Below are positions 11,851 through 22,210 of a DNA stretch of 64,000 bases, in pieces (the stretch's first letter is position 1; every line of letters begins with the position of its first letter). Source of the DNA: Blepharisma japonicum (Eukaryota; Ciliophora; Heterotrichea; Heterotrichida; Blepharismidae). Made by a program: the position numbers and the translations under genes. The notes below the pieces were generated by a model. It was not told the DNA's origin, ran no database searches, and saw nothing but the letters and a program-made list of their open reading frames with translations. The DNA lies in NCBI GenBank assembly GCA_949751835.1, contig CATKHK010000011.1, positions 496,327 to 560,326 on the forward strand, given 5' to 3'.

Positions 11851-13560
11851 ATGGATTATCAAGATGGGAATTTGACGACTCTTTTGTTACAAAAGGAAAA
11901 AGAGCTACAAAACTTATCAAAAATGAGAGTTATGCAGCTTCAAGAGCAGTTGTCAAGCAAAGATCAAACAATATTTGAATTAGAGACACAGATAAGAAGA
12001 CTTCATGATGATTTTAATTATAACTTGACTCTGATTCAGCAGAGAGACGAAGAAATTGCAGATTTGGAAGAAAAAATCAATGATATGTCATTTCGAAACA
12101 TGGGAAAGAGCCCTATGAACACTTATTGATCACAAGATGAGCAAGCAAGCTCAGGAAGATTAAGAGAAATTTATATAAAAGAAGAAGAACTGAAAAATGC
12201 TAATGATAAAATCCAGTTATTAGAAAACAAGCTAAAAAGTGCTGACGAAATCGAAATTCAACTACAAAGCGCTAAATCAGAGATAAGCAGACTGTCCTTT
12301 GAAAGAGACTCAGAAAAAGAAAAAAATTCCGAATTAATTGAGAATTTAAATGAACTGAAAATTAAAATAGAAAAAGAAAAAAATGAGGTTGGGAGAGATT
12401 GGTATATGAAAGAAAGGTATTATAAAGATAACGAAGAAAAATTAATGAAAAATAAATTGGATTTAGAAAAAGAAAATTTTGAATGGAAAAGAAAATTAAA
12501 TGTCGTTATAACAGAGAGAGATATCGAGCTAGAGCAAATTAGAAATAAGCATGAAATTGATATGGAGCATTTAAATGCAAACAAACAAGCAATTATTGAT
12601 AATTTAAATAATGACTATAAAGAGCAGATATCTAAGCTTCAGTTTCAAATAAAGCAACTTTTAGAAGAAAATTCTAAAAATAGCCAATATATAGAGCAAG
12701 TAAATACACAATTTTTTGATAATGAAAGAAGACTAACGGAAGAAATTTACGAGCTTAGAAATGAAATGACATATAAATTAAATACAATTGAGCAGCTAAA
12801 AAACGCTTTACAAAATAAATCTTCTGAATTAGACACAATTAAGCTGCAGTTTGAAAACTGAAAAAATCAAGCAAACTTAAAATCTGAAGAATATTTAAAA
12901 ATAAAGCAAAATCAAATAAAATACCAAAGTAAAGCAGAGGACCTTGAAAAAGAGCTTATAAGCTATAAAGAATTTCATTTAAAAGAAATAAATAACCTTA
13001 CAAATGAAATGCAAGCAAGAATTGATACCCAACAAGAACAACACTTTTCTGATGAAAAAATTATTAAAAAATTGGAAAAAGATAATAAAATATTAGCACA
13101 AAGATTAGAAAATATAGAAAAGCATAAGCAGCCTCATGAATATCAAGAAATTGTAATTGAATTAGAAAGGGCAAGAGATGAAATTTTTACAAAAGACCGT
13201 GAATTAAACCGGGTAAATAAAGTTTTGGAGTCTATTAGGAAGGATAAAGACAAAATTTTGCAAGAAAATCAGCAATTTAGAGATGCAAATGTAAGATTAA
13301 TTTGTGATAAAAAGCCAGCAGATGTGTATGATAAACTGCAAGATATAGAAAACAATATTGGTATGATACATAATGATATTTCGAATATAAAACAAATTAA
13401 AGTTATGCCATTTAACTATCAAAATTCAAGGTCAAAAAGTGTGATAGGAGGATATAACGACACAATAAGCAGTAATCCTGATAGAACAACAAAGCCGAGT
13501 AAAATTCTTCAAGTTAAGAAAAAACTTGATAGAAAGTTTTCAAAATTTGATAACTTTTAG
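11851..13560 (+). CDS. Coiled-coil protein, CCDC57-like
   Basis: One frame of 569 aa contains two in-frame TGA Trp codons (near 12128 and 12859). Almost the whole protein is heptad-patterned coiled coil rich in E, K, N, Q and L. The N-terminal 70 residues (LLLQKEKELQNLSKMRVMQL, then LHDDFNYNLTLIQQRDEEIADLE) resemble the start of CCDC57, a centriolar and ciliary coiled-coil protein. The last 60 residues are basic and not coiled (KPSKILQVKKKLDRKFSK). I am confident of the coding model and only moderately of the family, since coiled coils give weak similarity. The start lies 38 nt after the KAP3 stop. Confidence 0.7.
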
Positions 13561-13659
13561 TATTTTACATTATAAATTTAAAATTATTATGTTAGTCAAA
13601 GCTTTCTTTTATGTGACAACACTAAATAAGTTTAATAAATTTACTTAGTAATAGGGAAT

Positions 13660-14547
13660 CTAAAAGCCAAAGAACAGATCAGGATCAATGTCCTCATCGT
13701 CAACCTCTTTGAACAAGCAAAGTGGCTCGCCTTTGATTTCCTCAGGCTCACAGATATCAATGATTTCATCAATTCCTTTCTCAACCATCTTATTCTGTGG
13801 CACTGAAAAGTTCGACACATCATTGGTGCTTTCTATAGATAACCATGGCTCGATGCCAATATTATCGAACATTATTTTTTGGACATAAAATTTCAGCAAT
13901 TTCCAGCTATTCATGCATTCTGAAGAATGCTGAGGAGCTCTGCAGCACCTTAGCTTGAATTTTTTTGATAAAATGTCAGGGTCGAACTCTGAAAACACGT
14001 ATTCTGTATAATAAAAATAAGATTCTCTCACTTCAATTGGCTCGAAGTATTTCTTGCAGAACTTTCCATTAAAGCTTTTTGGAAGTCCATCCTCTTCTCC
14101 TTTTCTCTTAGTTTTGCCATCTGTTTTTGGCCCAGCTTCAGTTTTGCTTTCTTGGCTTAATATGCTTTTATATTGGCTGAATGTTTGTGTGAGACGATCC
14201 CAGAAGCTTTTTGCTTGCGCTGAAAATACGTTTAAGGTCCTTTTGGGGATAATTCCTTTTTCTATTTGCCGATTGACACGCTTATGGCCTCTTATCATTT
14301 TGCATCTTAGATACTCTTTCTTTGGAGGCTTTGGCTTAGATAGGCTTTCAAAGCGATTTAAAATTTTTGTATCAACAATTTGCTTTCTCCCTGTCGATTT
14401 TTTAGTTGAGTAAAGTTCCTCAGTTTCATGCTGAATTTCTGGAGCACCGAGTGGCTGAGGCTGCGGAAGATCTAAGAAATCCCTGTAGTCGAAGTCGTTT
14501 AAGTGGAACGACGACGGACGTGCGAAAGATTGAATACTACGACTCAT
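13660..14547 (-). CDS. Orphan protein, copy 1 of a tandem pair
   Basis: This 295-aa protein (start MSRSIQSF chosen by alignment with its paralogue; an ATG further upstream at 14610 has no counterpart there) is closely similar to the gene at 15235-16113. Shared blocks include RKQIVDTKILNRFESLSKPK, CKMIRGHKR, SFNGKFCKKYFEPI, VRESYFYYTEY and LLKFYVQKIMFDNIGIEPW, and both end in DIDPDLFFG plus one residue. Five conserved cysteines (YLRC, FCKK, LRCC, SEC) could bind metal or be structural. The middle is basic and the C-terminus acidic. I do not recognise the family; the basic, Cys-containing core with an acidic tail would suit a nuclear protein, which is inference. Confidence 0.75.
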   Translation of the reverse strand: MSRSIQSFARPSSFHLNDFDYRDFLDLPQPQPLGAPEIQHETEELYSTKKSTGRKQIVDTKILNRFESLSKPKPPKKEYLRCKMIRGHKRVNRQIEKGIIPKRTLNVFSAQAKSFWDRLTQTFSQYKSILSQESKTEAGPKTDGKTKRKGEEDGLPKSFNGKFCKKYFEPIEVRESYFYYTEYVFSEFDPDILSKKFKLRCCRAPQHSSECMNSWKLLKFYVQKIMFDNIGIEPWLSIESTNDVSNFSVPQNKMVEKGIDEIIDICEPEEIKGEPLCLFKEVDDEDIDPDLFFGF

Positions 14548-15234
14548 CGTACTTGTAAATATGAAATTATTAGGAAAGTGATGTATTAAGGAAAATATAA
14601 TGTAACCCATTTCGAAAATAGAATATTTAATTTTTTGATATTTATTAATGCCTTCTTTGAGTTCATTTTGACTTTAGTTAGTTCATAAAATAGAGTTAAA
14701 TTAAAGTAAAATATTATGGATTATAAATTTTGAACAAAAGAACCTATATAAAAATAGAGATTCGTGAGATTTTGAGTTTCCAAAGAATATTCAAAACAAT
14801 TTATTATTACTAGCTCCTTCCTCTATGTTCAAGTAAAACTTTGCTTTTCGGAAAATATCTACCATCCAGGTGGGCGAATTTCAATCCATTATTCGTAGAA
14901 ATCTTATAAAACATTTCTTGATCCTAAATTAGCAGAAAGCCTTATGCAGTCTTGCTGAAAGGGAAAATTTTTCTTTTTCAGTTATTTATTGAGAATATAA
15001 ATAATTATTACATCTAAAAATATAGATATTAAAAATCAAAAATTATTTCTAAAGATTTGGCGCCTTCAAACTAAAAGATCTTTTTTTTTAAAGCTAATGT
15101 AACATCTATTTTAACGAGTTCCTCCAAATATTTATTTAATTTCCATATTTGTATTTCAAAAAATACAATAAATTCTTTAAAAACTTTTTTGCGAAAAGCA
15201 ATTCGTTAAATACAGAATATTTATATATAAATAT
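14548..15234. other. AT-rich intergenic region between the tandem paralogues
   Basis: Roughly 690 nt of AT-rich sequence. I see no open frame with UGA = Trp worth calling, no RNA gene and no clear repeat. It should contain the promoter of copy 1 and the 3' end of copy 2. Confidence 0.5.
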
Positions 15235-16113
15235 TTACAATCCAAAGAACAGATCCGGATCAATATCCCCATCCTCCACTTCTTTAAATAAGCAGAAGTC
15301 ATCCCTAATTTCCTGAGGAGAGCACACATCAATAATCTCGTCAATCCCTTTTTCCACACTTCTTCCCGATGTTCCTGAGAAGCTTGAAGCATCAGTGCTT
15401 TCCAACGACATCCAAGGCTCAATCCCGATGTTGTCAAACATGATTTTTTGCACATAAAACTTCAGCAATTTCCAACTATTCATACACTCAGAAGTATGCT
15501 GAGGAGCTCGGCAGCACCTTAATTTGAATTTTTTGCACAAAACATCAGGATCAAACTCTGAAAAAATGTACTCTGTGTAATAAAAATAAGACTCCCTCAC
15601 TTGAATCGGCTCAAAATATTTCTTACAGAATTTTCCATTGAAACTCTTTTGTAACCCGTTTTCTTCACATGTACGCTTTGATTTTCCGTCAGTCCTGGGG
15701 CCAGCTTCAGTCTTGCTTTCCTCTCTTAAAATATGCCTGTAGAGGTGGAAGCATTTCGTCAGTTGATCCCAGTAACTTTGAGCTTTGTCTGAGAAAACAT
15801 TTAATGTCTTCTGAGGGAGGGTGCCTTTTTCTATTTGTCGGTTGGCGCGCTTGTGGCCTCTTATCATCTTGCAGCGGAGGTATTCCTTTTTAGGAGGCTT
15901 TGGCTTGGAGAGGCTTTCAAAGCGGTTAAGGATTTTGGTGTCCACAATTTGCTTACGGCCAGAGGTGGATTTTCTCCGAGTAGAAAAAGGCTCTTCAATA
16001 TCTGCAAGGCCTTCTGGAACTCGGACTGGAGAAGGTTGGGGAAAATCCAAGTATTCTCTGAAATCTAAGTCAACAAAATGCAAGGCTGTGTTTCTTGAAA
16101 ATGACTGGTTCAT
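15235..16113 (-). CDS. Orphan protein, copy 2 of a tandem pair
   Basis: A 292-aa paralogue of the gene at 13660-14547, on the same strand and about 690 nt upstream of it. The central 150 residues are nearly identical, including all conserved cysteines and the C-terminal DIDPDLFFGL. The N-terminal 45 residues and the Ser-rich stretch before the acidic tail (STDASSFSGTSGRS) have diverged. Divergence concentrated in the linkers suggests purifying selection on the core in both copies. Unknown family and function. It is divergent from the protease gene at 16292, with 178 nt between the start codons. Confidence 0.75.
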   Translation of the reverse strand: MNQSFSRNTALHFVDLDFREYLDFPQPSPVRVPEGLADIEEPFSTRRKSTSGRKQIVDTKILNRFESLSKPKPPKKEYLRCKMIRGHKRANRQIEKGTLPQKTLNVFSDKAQSYWDQLTKCFHLYRHILREESKTEAGPRTDGKSKRTCEENGLQKSFNGKFCKKYFEPIQVRESYFYYTEYIFSEFDPDVLCKKFKLRCCRAPQHTSECMNSWKLLKFYVQKIMFDNIGIEPWMSLESTDASSFSGTSGRSVEKGIDEIIDVCSPQEIRDDFCLFKEVEDGDIDPDLFFGL

Positions 16114-16291
16114 ATGTATAATTTTTATATTAAGAATTAGACCTATTTATCATCTGGATAAATTGGTTTTTTTAAGTAAATGGATTAATATAAGAAAATT
16201 TAAGAAAATTAAATTAAAGCCTGATTATTTTAATAAGATCATCTTGTGATCAGTAAAAAAAAATTATAATTACCATTTTTCTGATATAAAG

Positions 16292-17386
16292 ATGAATTAT
16301 GGAAAAATTAATATGGATGGGTTTTATTTAATCAGTAAGTCTGAATCTCCAAAGAAAAACACAATCCTTGCAGGTTTTGCTATTCTAGGACTAGCAGCTC
16401 TTGCAGGACTATTCATGATAGTCCATACGCCTTATCATGAATCTATCATGCTCAATCAATACAAAACTGAAGAGCAAGAATTTACTGATTATATGACAAA
16501 ATTCAATAAAAATTACAATACAGATGAAGAATACCTCAAAAGATTCAAAATATTCAGAGAAAACTCTGCTTTTATAAGGGTTCACAATTCCCTAGACAAA
16601 GACTGGACTCTCGGCATTAACCAGTTTGCTGATATGACACTTGATGAATTCCGTGAAATATATTTGCAAAATAAAATAACAGTCCCAGAAGAAGAGGAAA
16701 CTGAAGATTTTCATAGAGAACACTATGAAAATGTAAAAGCTCCAACTTCGATTGACTGGAGATCAAAAGGAGCTGTTCAAGGGGTAAAATATCAAGGCCA
16801 GTGTGGAGGCTGCTGGTCTTTTTCAACTGCTTCAGCTGTTGAAAGCAGTTGGTTTATAGCAGGACATACACTTCCTGACCTTTCTGAGCAGCAACTCTTA
16901 GATTGCGGAGGACCATTTGGAAATTATGGATGTGCTGGTGGAAATATAGTATATGGGTTTTCATATGTCCAGAAATATGGCTTGACCTCTGAAAGTGTTT
17001 ACCCTTACCAAGCCGCCACTCAAACCTGCAATACCTCAAAACAATCCCAAAAAATTGCATCAATTAAATATTTGGTTAAAGTAACTGCAAATGACCCAAA
17101 TGCCCTTATGGCTGCTGTAGCTGTGTCTCCTGTATCAATTGGGGCTGAGGCTGATCAAGCTGCTTGGATGTACTATAAAGGAGGAATTGTGACCGGAAGC
17201 TGTGGAATTAATTTAAACCATGCAGTCAATATTGTAGGCTATAATAATGGGAATAACCCTCCATATTGGATTGTCAGGAACTCTTGGGGAAGCTGGTGGG
17301 GAGAAAATGGATACATCCGCATTGCGATTTCAGGGGGAAATGGGATATGTGGAGTCAATATGATGCCGATGTATCCGGTAAGTTAA
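16292..17386 (+). CDS. Cathepsin L-like papain-family cysteine protease, membrane-anchored
   Basis: A 364-aa C1A peptidase. A short cytosolic N-terminus precedes a hydrophobic segment at about residues 23-45 (NTILAGFAILGLAALAG...), then an I29 inhibitor propeptide (YMTKFNKNYNTDEEYLKRFK, INQFADMTLDEF). The mature enzyme begins near APTSIDWRSKGAV. Catalytic residues are visible: Gln in YQGQCGGCW, Cys174, His310 in LNHAVNIVGY and Asn330 in RNSWGSWWGENGY. The usual QCGSCW has Gly in place of Ser here. The likely site of action is food vacuole or lysosome, reached as a type II membrane or signal-anchor precursor. ATGs at 16292 and 16313 (MDGF) are both possible starts; I give the longer. Confidence 0.95.
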   Translation: MNYGKINMDGFYLISKSESPKKNTILAGFAILGLAALAGLFMIVHTPYHESIMLNQYKTEEQEFTDYMTKFNKNYNTDEEYLKRFKIFRENSAFIRVHNSLDKDWTLGINQFADMTLDEFREIYLQNKITVPEEEETEDFHREHYENVKAPTSIDWRSKGAVQGVKYQGQCGGCWSFSTASAVESSWFIAGHTLPDLSEQQLLDCGGPFGNYGCAGGNIVYGFSYVQKYGLTSESVYPYQAATQTCNTSKQSQKIASIKYLVKVTANDPNALMAAVAVSPVSIGAEADQAAWMYYKGGIVTGSCGINLNHAVNIVGYNNGNNPPYWIVRNSWGSWWGENGYIRIAISGGNGICGVNMMPMYPVS

Positions 17387-17529
17387 TTAAAACGCATTTA
17401 TTCGAAATATATTATTGAGTATTTAACAGATTAAAAACATCTTGGCGAAATAAAAACCACTTTTTTTTAAAAAAAAAGCAAATGATTTTTACTAGTAATT
17501 TAAGATTTTATATCAATTTATTTAAATGT

Positions 17530-19629
17530 TTAATTAAAATATTTAATTTTTGAAGTAAAGCTCTTTGAAGACGCAGGAGTTTTCGGCGAAATTTCTCCTG
17601 AGAGTTTTTTATTATTTTGTATAGTTTTTTCAGTTTGTTTTATCGAAATTATCTTTTTTTGAAGAGATCGTGGGGTCATAGGAGAAAATGCTGCTTGTGG
17701 CGTTTTTGGTTTTATACTCATAGACATTGATGCTGTATGCTTGCTTCTTCGAGACCCAGGGGTCGATATATCAGTTGTTCTTTCATCTTTATCCATCTTA
17801 GGAATTACTCTATAGCTTTGAGACATTCTTCTCATCCTCATTATTGTATTCCCAACTTTACTAATATCTCTTGACACTGTATCTTTTGTAGAATCTGATA
17901 TTTCAGGCGATAATGTAGTTTGAGCTTTTAAAAGCTCATCCTGGTCCTCAGTTTTTTCTTGTCTATTATTTATAATTTCTATTAAGTTTCTCCCCAATTC
18001 TAAAGATTTTAAAAAATAATTTTGCAAAATATAATGTGATTCTGAAATTAAATTCGGAAAATCAGCTACTTTAAATCTTGATAAAAATGATTCTAGCATT
18101 TTATTGTCACATACAAGTTTAACAATTTTGCATTGCTCAAAAAGGCTGAGAAATTTTTGCTGGCTAGAAAAATCACTAAAATAATTTTTTATTTGTTTTT
18201 TTGATAAAGCAGTATATTGAAAAATGTCATCGGAAGGCAAAAATAAATTTTCGTGAGAAATAGTTAAGACAGGAGTTTTTGGAGTCCTTATACTCAATAA
18301 TTGTGTGGCTTTTTCTTTTTGTTCACCTTTAAAAAAGCCTTTATTTAGCTTTTGTAGTGCTATTTGCAGCCGATTTACATTTTCGTCAATATAAATGTCT
18401 TTTGACATTCCTTGAATTTTTTTTAAAACATTGATCAATCCAATGAAGGTATCAATTGTTTTATAATACATTAAAATGCACAAATTATCAAAATTTTCTG
18501 CTTTTTCTGCATCCATTGATACTTTTATTGCAGGCTCTTCAGGAAAATCCTTCTTGTTTTTTGGGATTTTTAGCAATTTTAGTTCACTCTGCATTTCTTC
18601 GCATTCCTTTTCTTTTTGTTGTTGCTAATTATATTTTACACTTTTAATTAACGAGAAATACTGCTCTTTCAACATATTGTCTTCTGAGCTTACATGTGTC
18701 ATAAATTCTGATATATTTTTAATAATAATATCAGTAACTCCTTCATTAATATTCAGCGAAGAATTTCATCTTTCTTTTAGAATCCTTATTAGAAATTACT
18801 TCAAAATAATTGAAAACTGTGTGGAGTAGTTTTGCATATCTTCTTTTATTTTCGAAGATTTATTAGCTCTGAATTTGTGGTCTTGCTCTTCTTCTATTAG
18901 CTGAAATAAATAATCATCATGGTGTTTAGAAGTTTCAAGCTTTTGGATTTGTGCATGAGTTATGGCCATAACTGCTTGCTGTATATGATTTCTGACTGAA
19001 TCTCTTAAATTCAATTTAATTTCATAAGCGTTATTGAACTTTCTTGTTTTTTCTCTGTGTTTTTCGCTTAAATCTTTTACTTCATCATTAACTCTTTTAA
19101 ACTCATATTGAGAAAAGTGCTTTAGCCTACTGCATTCTTCAAGCTTTAAGTTAGCTTCTTTATATTCGCATAGAGAATTGTGCGCTTTTTCTTGGAATAT
19201 TTTTAATTTGTTTTTGGTTTTGATAATCATTCTTTCGTACATAAAGCTTTTTTCTTCTTCATCTTGAGTGGCTTTGTCTGCGTTTATTATTTTTTTCTTT
19301 AAATCTTCGATTTGTTTTTTTTCCTGTTCGTTTTCATGATCAATAACTAAAGCATTACTTGATTTTTTGAAATTTTTAATTTTATTTTTCAATTTTGTAA
19401 TTCTTTCAGCTTTTTCTTTATTTTCTGCCAAAATTTTGTTTAACTCTCATCTAAGTCTTGGATTTTCTTTACTAGATCCTGATAAAGCTCTTCTATGAAA
19501 ATTCTGATAATCGTTTTCTAAAGAATCCAAAGTTTTACCGATTTCAATCTTATATAACTGTAGCTTGTCCTCAGGAATTTCTGAGAAGTTGCAAAAACTT
19601 TTATAAGGAGATGAAGGATATTTTTCCAT
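17530..19629 (-). CDS. Large coiled-coil protein, unknown function
   Basis: Two 15-nt introns and two in-frame TGA codons connect otherwise separate frames into one 689-aa protein, and the total is a multiple of three only after splicing. Residues 60-330 are a long charged coiled coil (LKNKIKNFKK, QIEDLKKKI, KHREKTRKFN). A helical region follows, and the C-terminal 170 residues are Ser/Thr/Pro-rich and basic (STPGSRRSKHTASMSMSIKP), with several S/T-P sites that could be phosphorylated. The layout is reminiscent of axonemal or basal-body coiled-coil proteins, but I cannot name a family. Its start codon is only 9 bp from the start codon of the divergent HIT gene. Confidence 0.75.
18625..18639 (-). 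other. 15-nt spliceosomal intron in the coiled-coil gene
   Basis: GTAAAATATAATTAG on the minus strand. Its removal joins YFSLIKS to QQQKEKECEEMQ. Retention gives a TAG stop. Confidence 0.88.
18785..18799 (-). other. 15-nt spliceosomal intron in the coiled-coil gene
   Basis: GTAATTTCTAATAAG on the minus strand. Its removal joins FSIILK to ILKERWNSSLN. Retention gives a TAA stop. Confidence 0.88.
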
Positions 19630-19638
19630 TTTCTAATA

Positions 19639-20181
19639 ATGTATAGGTATAAATGGAATGAACTGCTTGCAGTCGGTTCATCAATTATTAGGCCAAAAAG
19701 GATACTGGAGAAGCTAGGGATTGTGAGTCCTGCAAAAAACCAGACTTATGATGAAAATGGAATATGCATATTTTGTAGATATGCTCAAACAGGAGAAAGA
19801 ATTATTTACGATGATGAGCAAGTTGCTGCATTTGTTGACCGAAAAACAATTGCTAAAGACTATCTCCAAATTATCCCGAAACGCCACATCAAGAATATAT
19901 ACGATTTAACTGCCAAAGATATACCTTTACTTTTGCACATGTGAGATACTGGCCGGAGGCTACTACAAGACCGTCACCCAAATCAAAAATATATTTTTGG
20001 ATTTCACGTTCCTCCACGTAACAGTATAGATCATCTTCATCTTCACTGTATTGTACCACCAATAAAATCATTTTATGGAAAAATTATTCATTCCAATTAC
20101 TTTTGGCTTATGTCCCCTGAAGACCTTATATTGAAGCTTCAGCATGATTCAACACGCAAGCCAAGAAAAATAAAAATATAA
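19639..20181 (+). CDS. HIT-family nucleotide hydrolase/transferase (HINT3/aprataxin-like size class)
   Basis: Reading one TGA (19942) as Trp gives 180 aa. The HIT domain begins with CIFCRYAQTGERIIYDDEQVAAF, followed by YLQIIPKRHIKNIYDL, and ends with the histidine triad DHLHLHCIVPP (His-x-His-x-His-x-x). HIT enzymes cleave nucleoside phosphoramidates or transfer nucleotides; the middle histidine is the nucleophile. The CxxC near the N-terminus resembles the zinc-binding pair of HINT1/HINT3 proteins. The C-terminal FWLMSPEDLILKLQ fits the HINT3 branch, so that is my best guess. No alternative ATG exists before residue 101, so the start 9 bp from the divergent neighbour is well supported. Confidence 0.9.
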
Positions 20182-20196
20182 ATTAATAAAAATTAA

Positions 20197-20838
20197 ATGT
20201 TCAGAAAGCTTAAAGATGCCATTAACAATGCAAATACACAAAAGCTAAAAAGAGATGCTGAGGTCTTTAAAAAACGATTTCTATACAAGATGAACCAAAA
20301 TAAGCAAGAGCTCAAAAAGACTTATAACATGGATCAATTTTATAAAAGTTTCGGGCAATATATCCCTAATAAAACTAGCTATTCTAGATTAAATGATTCA
20401 TTAAAAAGATTTGAGAACTGGTACACCAAACAACGAGACAAAGCTGTCAACTCTTTTGATAATTCAACAAAAAATAAAGCAAAATCGGCCAAAAACTTTG
20501 GGATTAACTTTATCAAGACAGCACCCATCATGGTTGCTAAGGCATCAAAAACATTTTTTTCTGACACAAAAGATTATATGAAATCTTCTTATACAGAGGG
20601 AAGTGCTCATATAAAAGATTATTTCAGAAAAAATCAAAAATATTTCAGCGCAATGAGAGAAAAATATTTTGGGTTTTTTAAAAAATCAAAGAGAAGCATG
20701 CTTTTGCTGTTTGGAGTCACAGTATTTTTGTATGCTCTCGGATCAAATATCCCGCAAGCTTATGCAAGTTATCAGATTAAAAAGAAACAGATTGAGCTTC
20801 AACAAGAGCAATTAAATAAAAATTCAAATAATTATTAA
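20197..20838 (+). CDS. Basic single-pass membrane protein, unknown
   Basis: A 213-aa frame starting 15 nt after the HIT stop. The N-terminal 165 residues are very basic and probably helical (KLKRDAEVFKKRFLYKMNQN, KRFENWYTKQRDKAVNSF). One hydrophobic helix lies near the C-terminus (SMLLLFGVTVFLYALGSNI), followed by a short polar tail. The net positive charge and single late helix would suit a mitochondrial inner-membrane or ER tail-anchored protein, but there is no diagnostic motif. The next gene's ATG immediately follows its TAA. Confidence 0.65.
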   Translation: MFRKLKDAINNANTQKLKRDAEVFKKRFLYKMNQNKQELKKTYNMDQFYKSFGQYIPNKTSYSRLNDSLKRFENWYTKQRDKAVNSFDNSTKNKAKSAKNFGINFIKTAPIMVAKASKTFFSDTKDYMKSSYTEGSAHIKDYFRKNQKYFSAMREKYFGFFKKSKRSMLLLFGVTVFLYALGSNIPQAYASYQIKKKQIELQQEQLNKNSNNY

Positions 20839-21213
20839 ATGCTTAGCGCAGGGTTTAAATTTATATGCTGCACCACTGAAGATGACTCGGATAATCCCAA
20901 AATAGTATGAACTGAAAATTTATTAAGCTTGGAAAAGCTTCAATTAAGAGAAGAGAGGCTTAAGCTTAAATTATCCACAACTTTTTTGTCGTCCTCAAGA
21001 TTAGATCCAAACATCGATCACAAAAAGGAGTCTGATATAAAAAAGCACAGAAGAATAAAAAGTTATGATGGGTTTAGGCAATTTACTGATCCAAATTCAA
21101 GGCCATCTACAGCTCCTAATATAAAAACAAGCCAAAAAGAAAAATTAGTGCATTCTTTGTATGTGCTAGCTAGAGGATTAAATATAAAGATAAGTGATTT
21201 ATTTTATTACTAA
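20839..21213 (+). CDS. Small orphan protein directly abutting the upstream stop codon
   Basis: A 124-aa frame (MLSAGFKFICC...) with one TGA Trp codon near 20908. Its ATG begins on the base after the TAA of the upstream gene (TAAATG). No other methionine codon exists in the frame, so this is the only ATG start available. The protein has a short charged helical part (LEKLQLREERLKLKLS) and a Ser/Pro-rich middle (FTDPNSRPSTAPNI). No family is recognised. The UGA use and the length of the open frame suggest a real gene, yet read-through or a shared transcript with the upstream gene is possible. Confidence 0.55.
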
Positions 21214-21319
21214 ATATTTTATAAAATTAATTCTTTGTGTTATAGATTTTTTTTATAAAATTAGGAGGTTCCTTTTACAAGCTTATATTAAATTCAGCCG
21301 AGTAATTATATTAGTTTAA

Positions 21320-22210
21320 TTAATATTCTTTTGCTGTAGATAATGCTCGACTTTTTCTTATATCAGGTATAATCAATGGACTTCCATTTAATTCGCTTTT
21401 TAATGACCTCCTTCTTGATTCTAAATAATGATTGAGCCTTTTCTTTTCTTTTTTAATTTTCTTTTCCTTGTGCAACAAAGCCTCAAGCCTTTCGGAGGCT
21501 ACAGATTTACTGATTTGACTTTTATTGATTTTCTCTCGAACAAATTTTTTTGAAGGATGAAGATCATCGACAATTGTGAAATATTTAAGATTTCTCAGCT
21601 GGTTTATCCCTTTATTAAGCTTTTTAACTTGAGATGATAAAGCCCAGGATTCTTTTAACTGGTTTTGAAGCTTCTGTTTTTGAATTTCTTTGAATCTTAA
21701 GTCTTTTTCTAAAGAAAATAAGGCGTTTTCCAGCATAAATTTGTCCATTATTTCTTCTTTAGCCTTTTTCTCTTTCATAAGTTTAGAATTTTCTTGGATT
21801 TGAGCGTCTAGTTGATTTTTAAATTCATATTTTTTCTCATAAATGGATTTTTCCATTGAATTTTCAATTGATTTTGCTGACCCATAACTTCGAGTAATAT
21901 CTGGAGATTCCCAATTAGATTCATTCTTAATGCTCTGTCGTTTTTCTCTAATTTGTCCTTTAATAAATAACATATTTTCTATACGAAGATCTTGCTGGCG
22001 TTTTTTCTCTCTTTCTGCTTTTTCTTTTTGCTGCAATCAATATCGTTTTAACTGTAAATTTGTGGTTTCTTCTTCACTTAAAGATTTATGCAGCTCTTCG
22101 ACAGCTCGCTTACATGCTTCAGAATAAGCAATTGCATTTTGCTTGCTGTGGTCAGCTGGTGAGTTTATCATTTTACATAGTTTTGCAAACCTTATCTCGG
22201 TGTCTACCAT
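21320..22210 (-). CDS. Charged coiled-coil protein, unknown
   Basis: A 296-aa frame starting MVDTEIRFAKLCKM, with a TGA Trp codon at about 22037. The sequence is dominated by K, E, R and Q with long helical heptads (EKAEREKKRQQDLRIENMLF, KKAKEEIMDKFMLENALF, RLEALLHKEKKIKKEKKR). It ends in a Ser/Arg-rich tail (SRRRSLKSELNGS). Such trichohyalin-like proteins are common in ciliate cortex and axonemes, but I cannot assign a family. It converges with the small gene ending at 21213. Confidence 0.65.
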
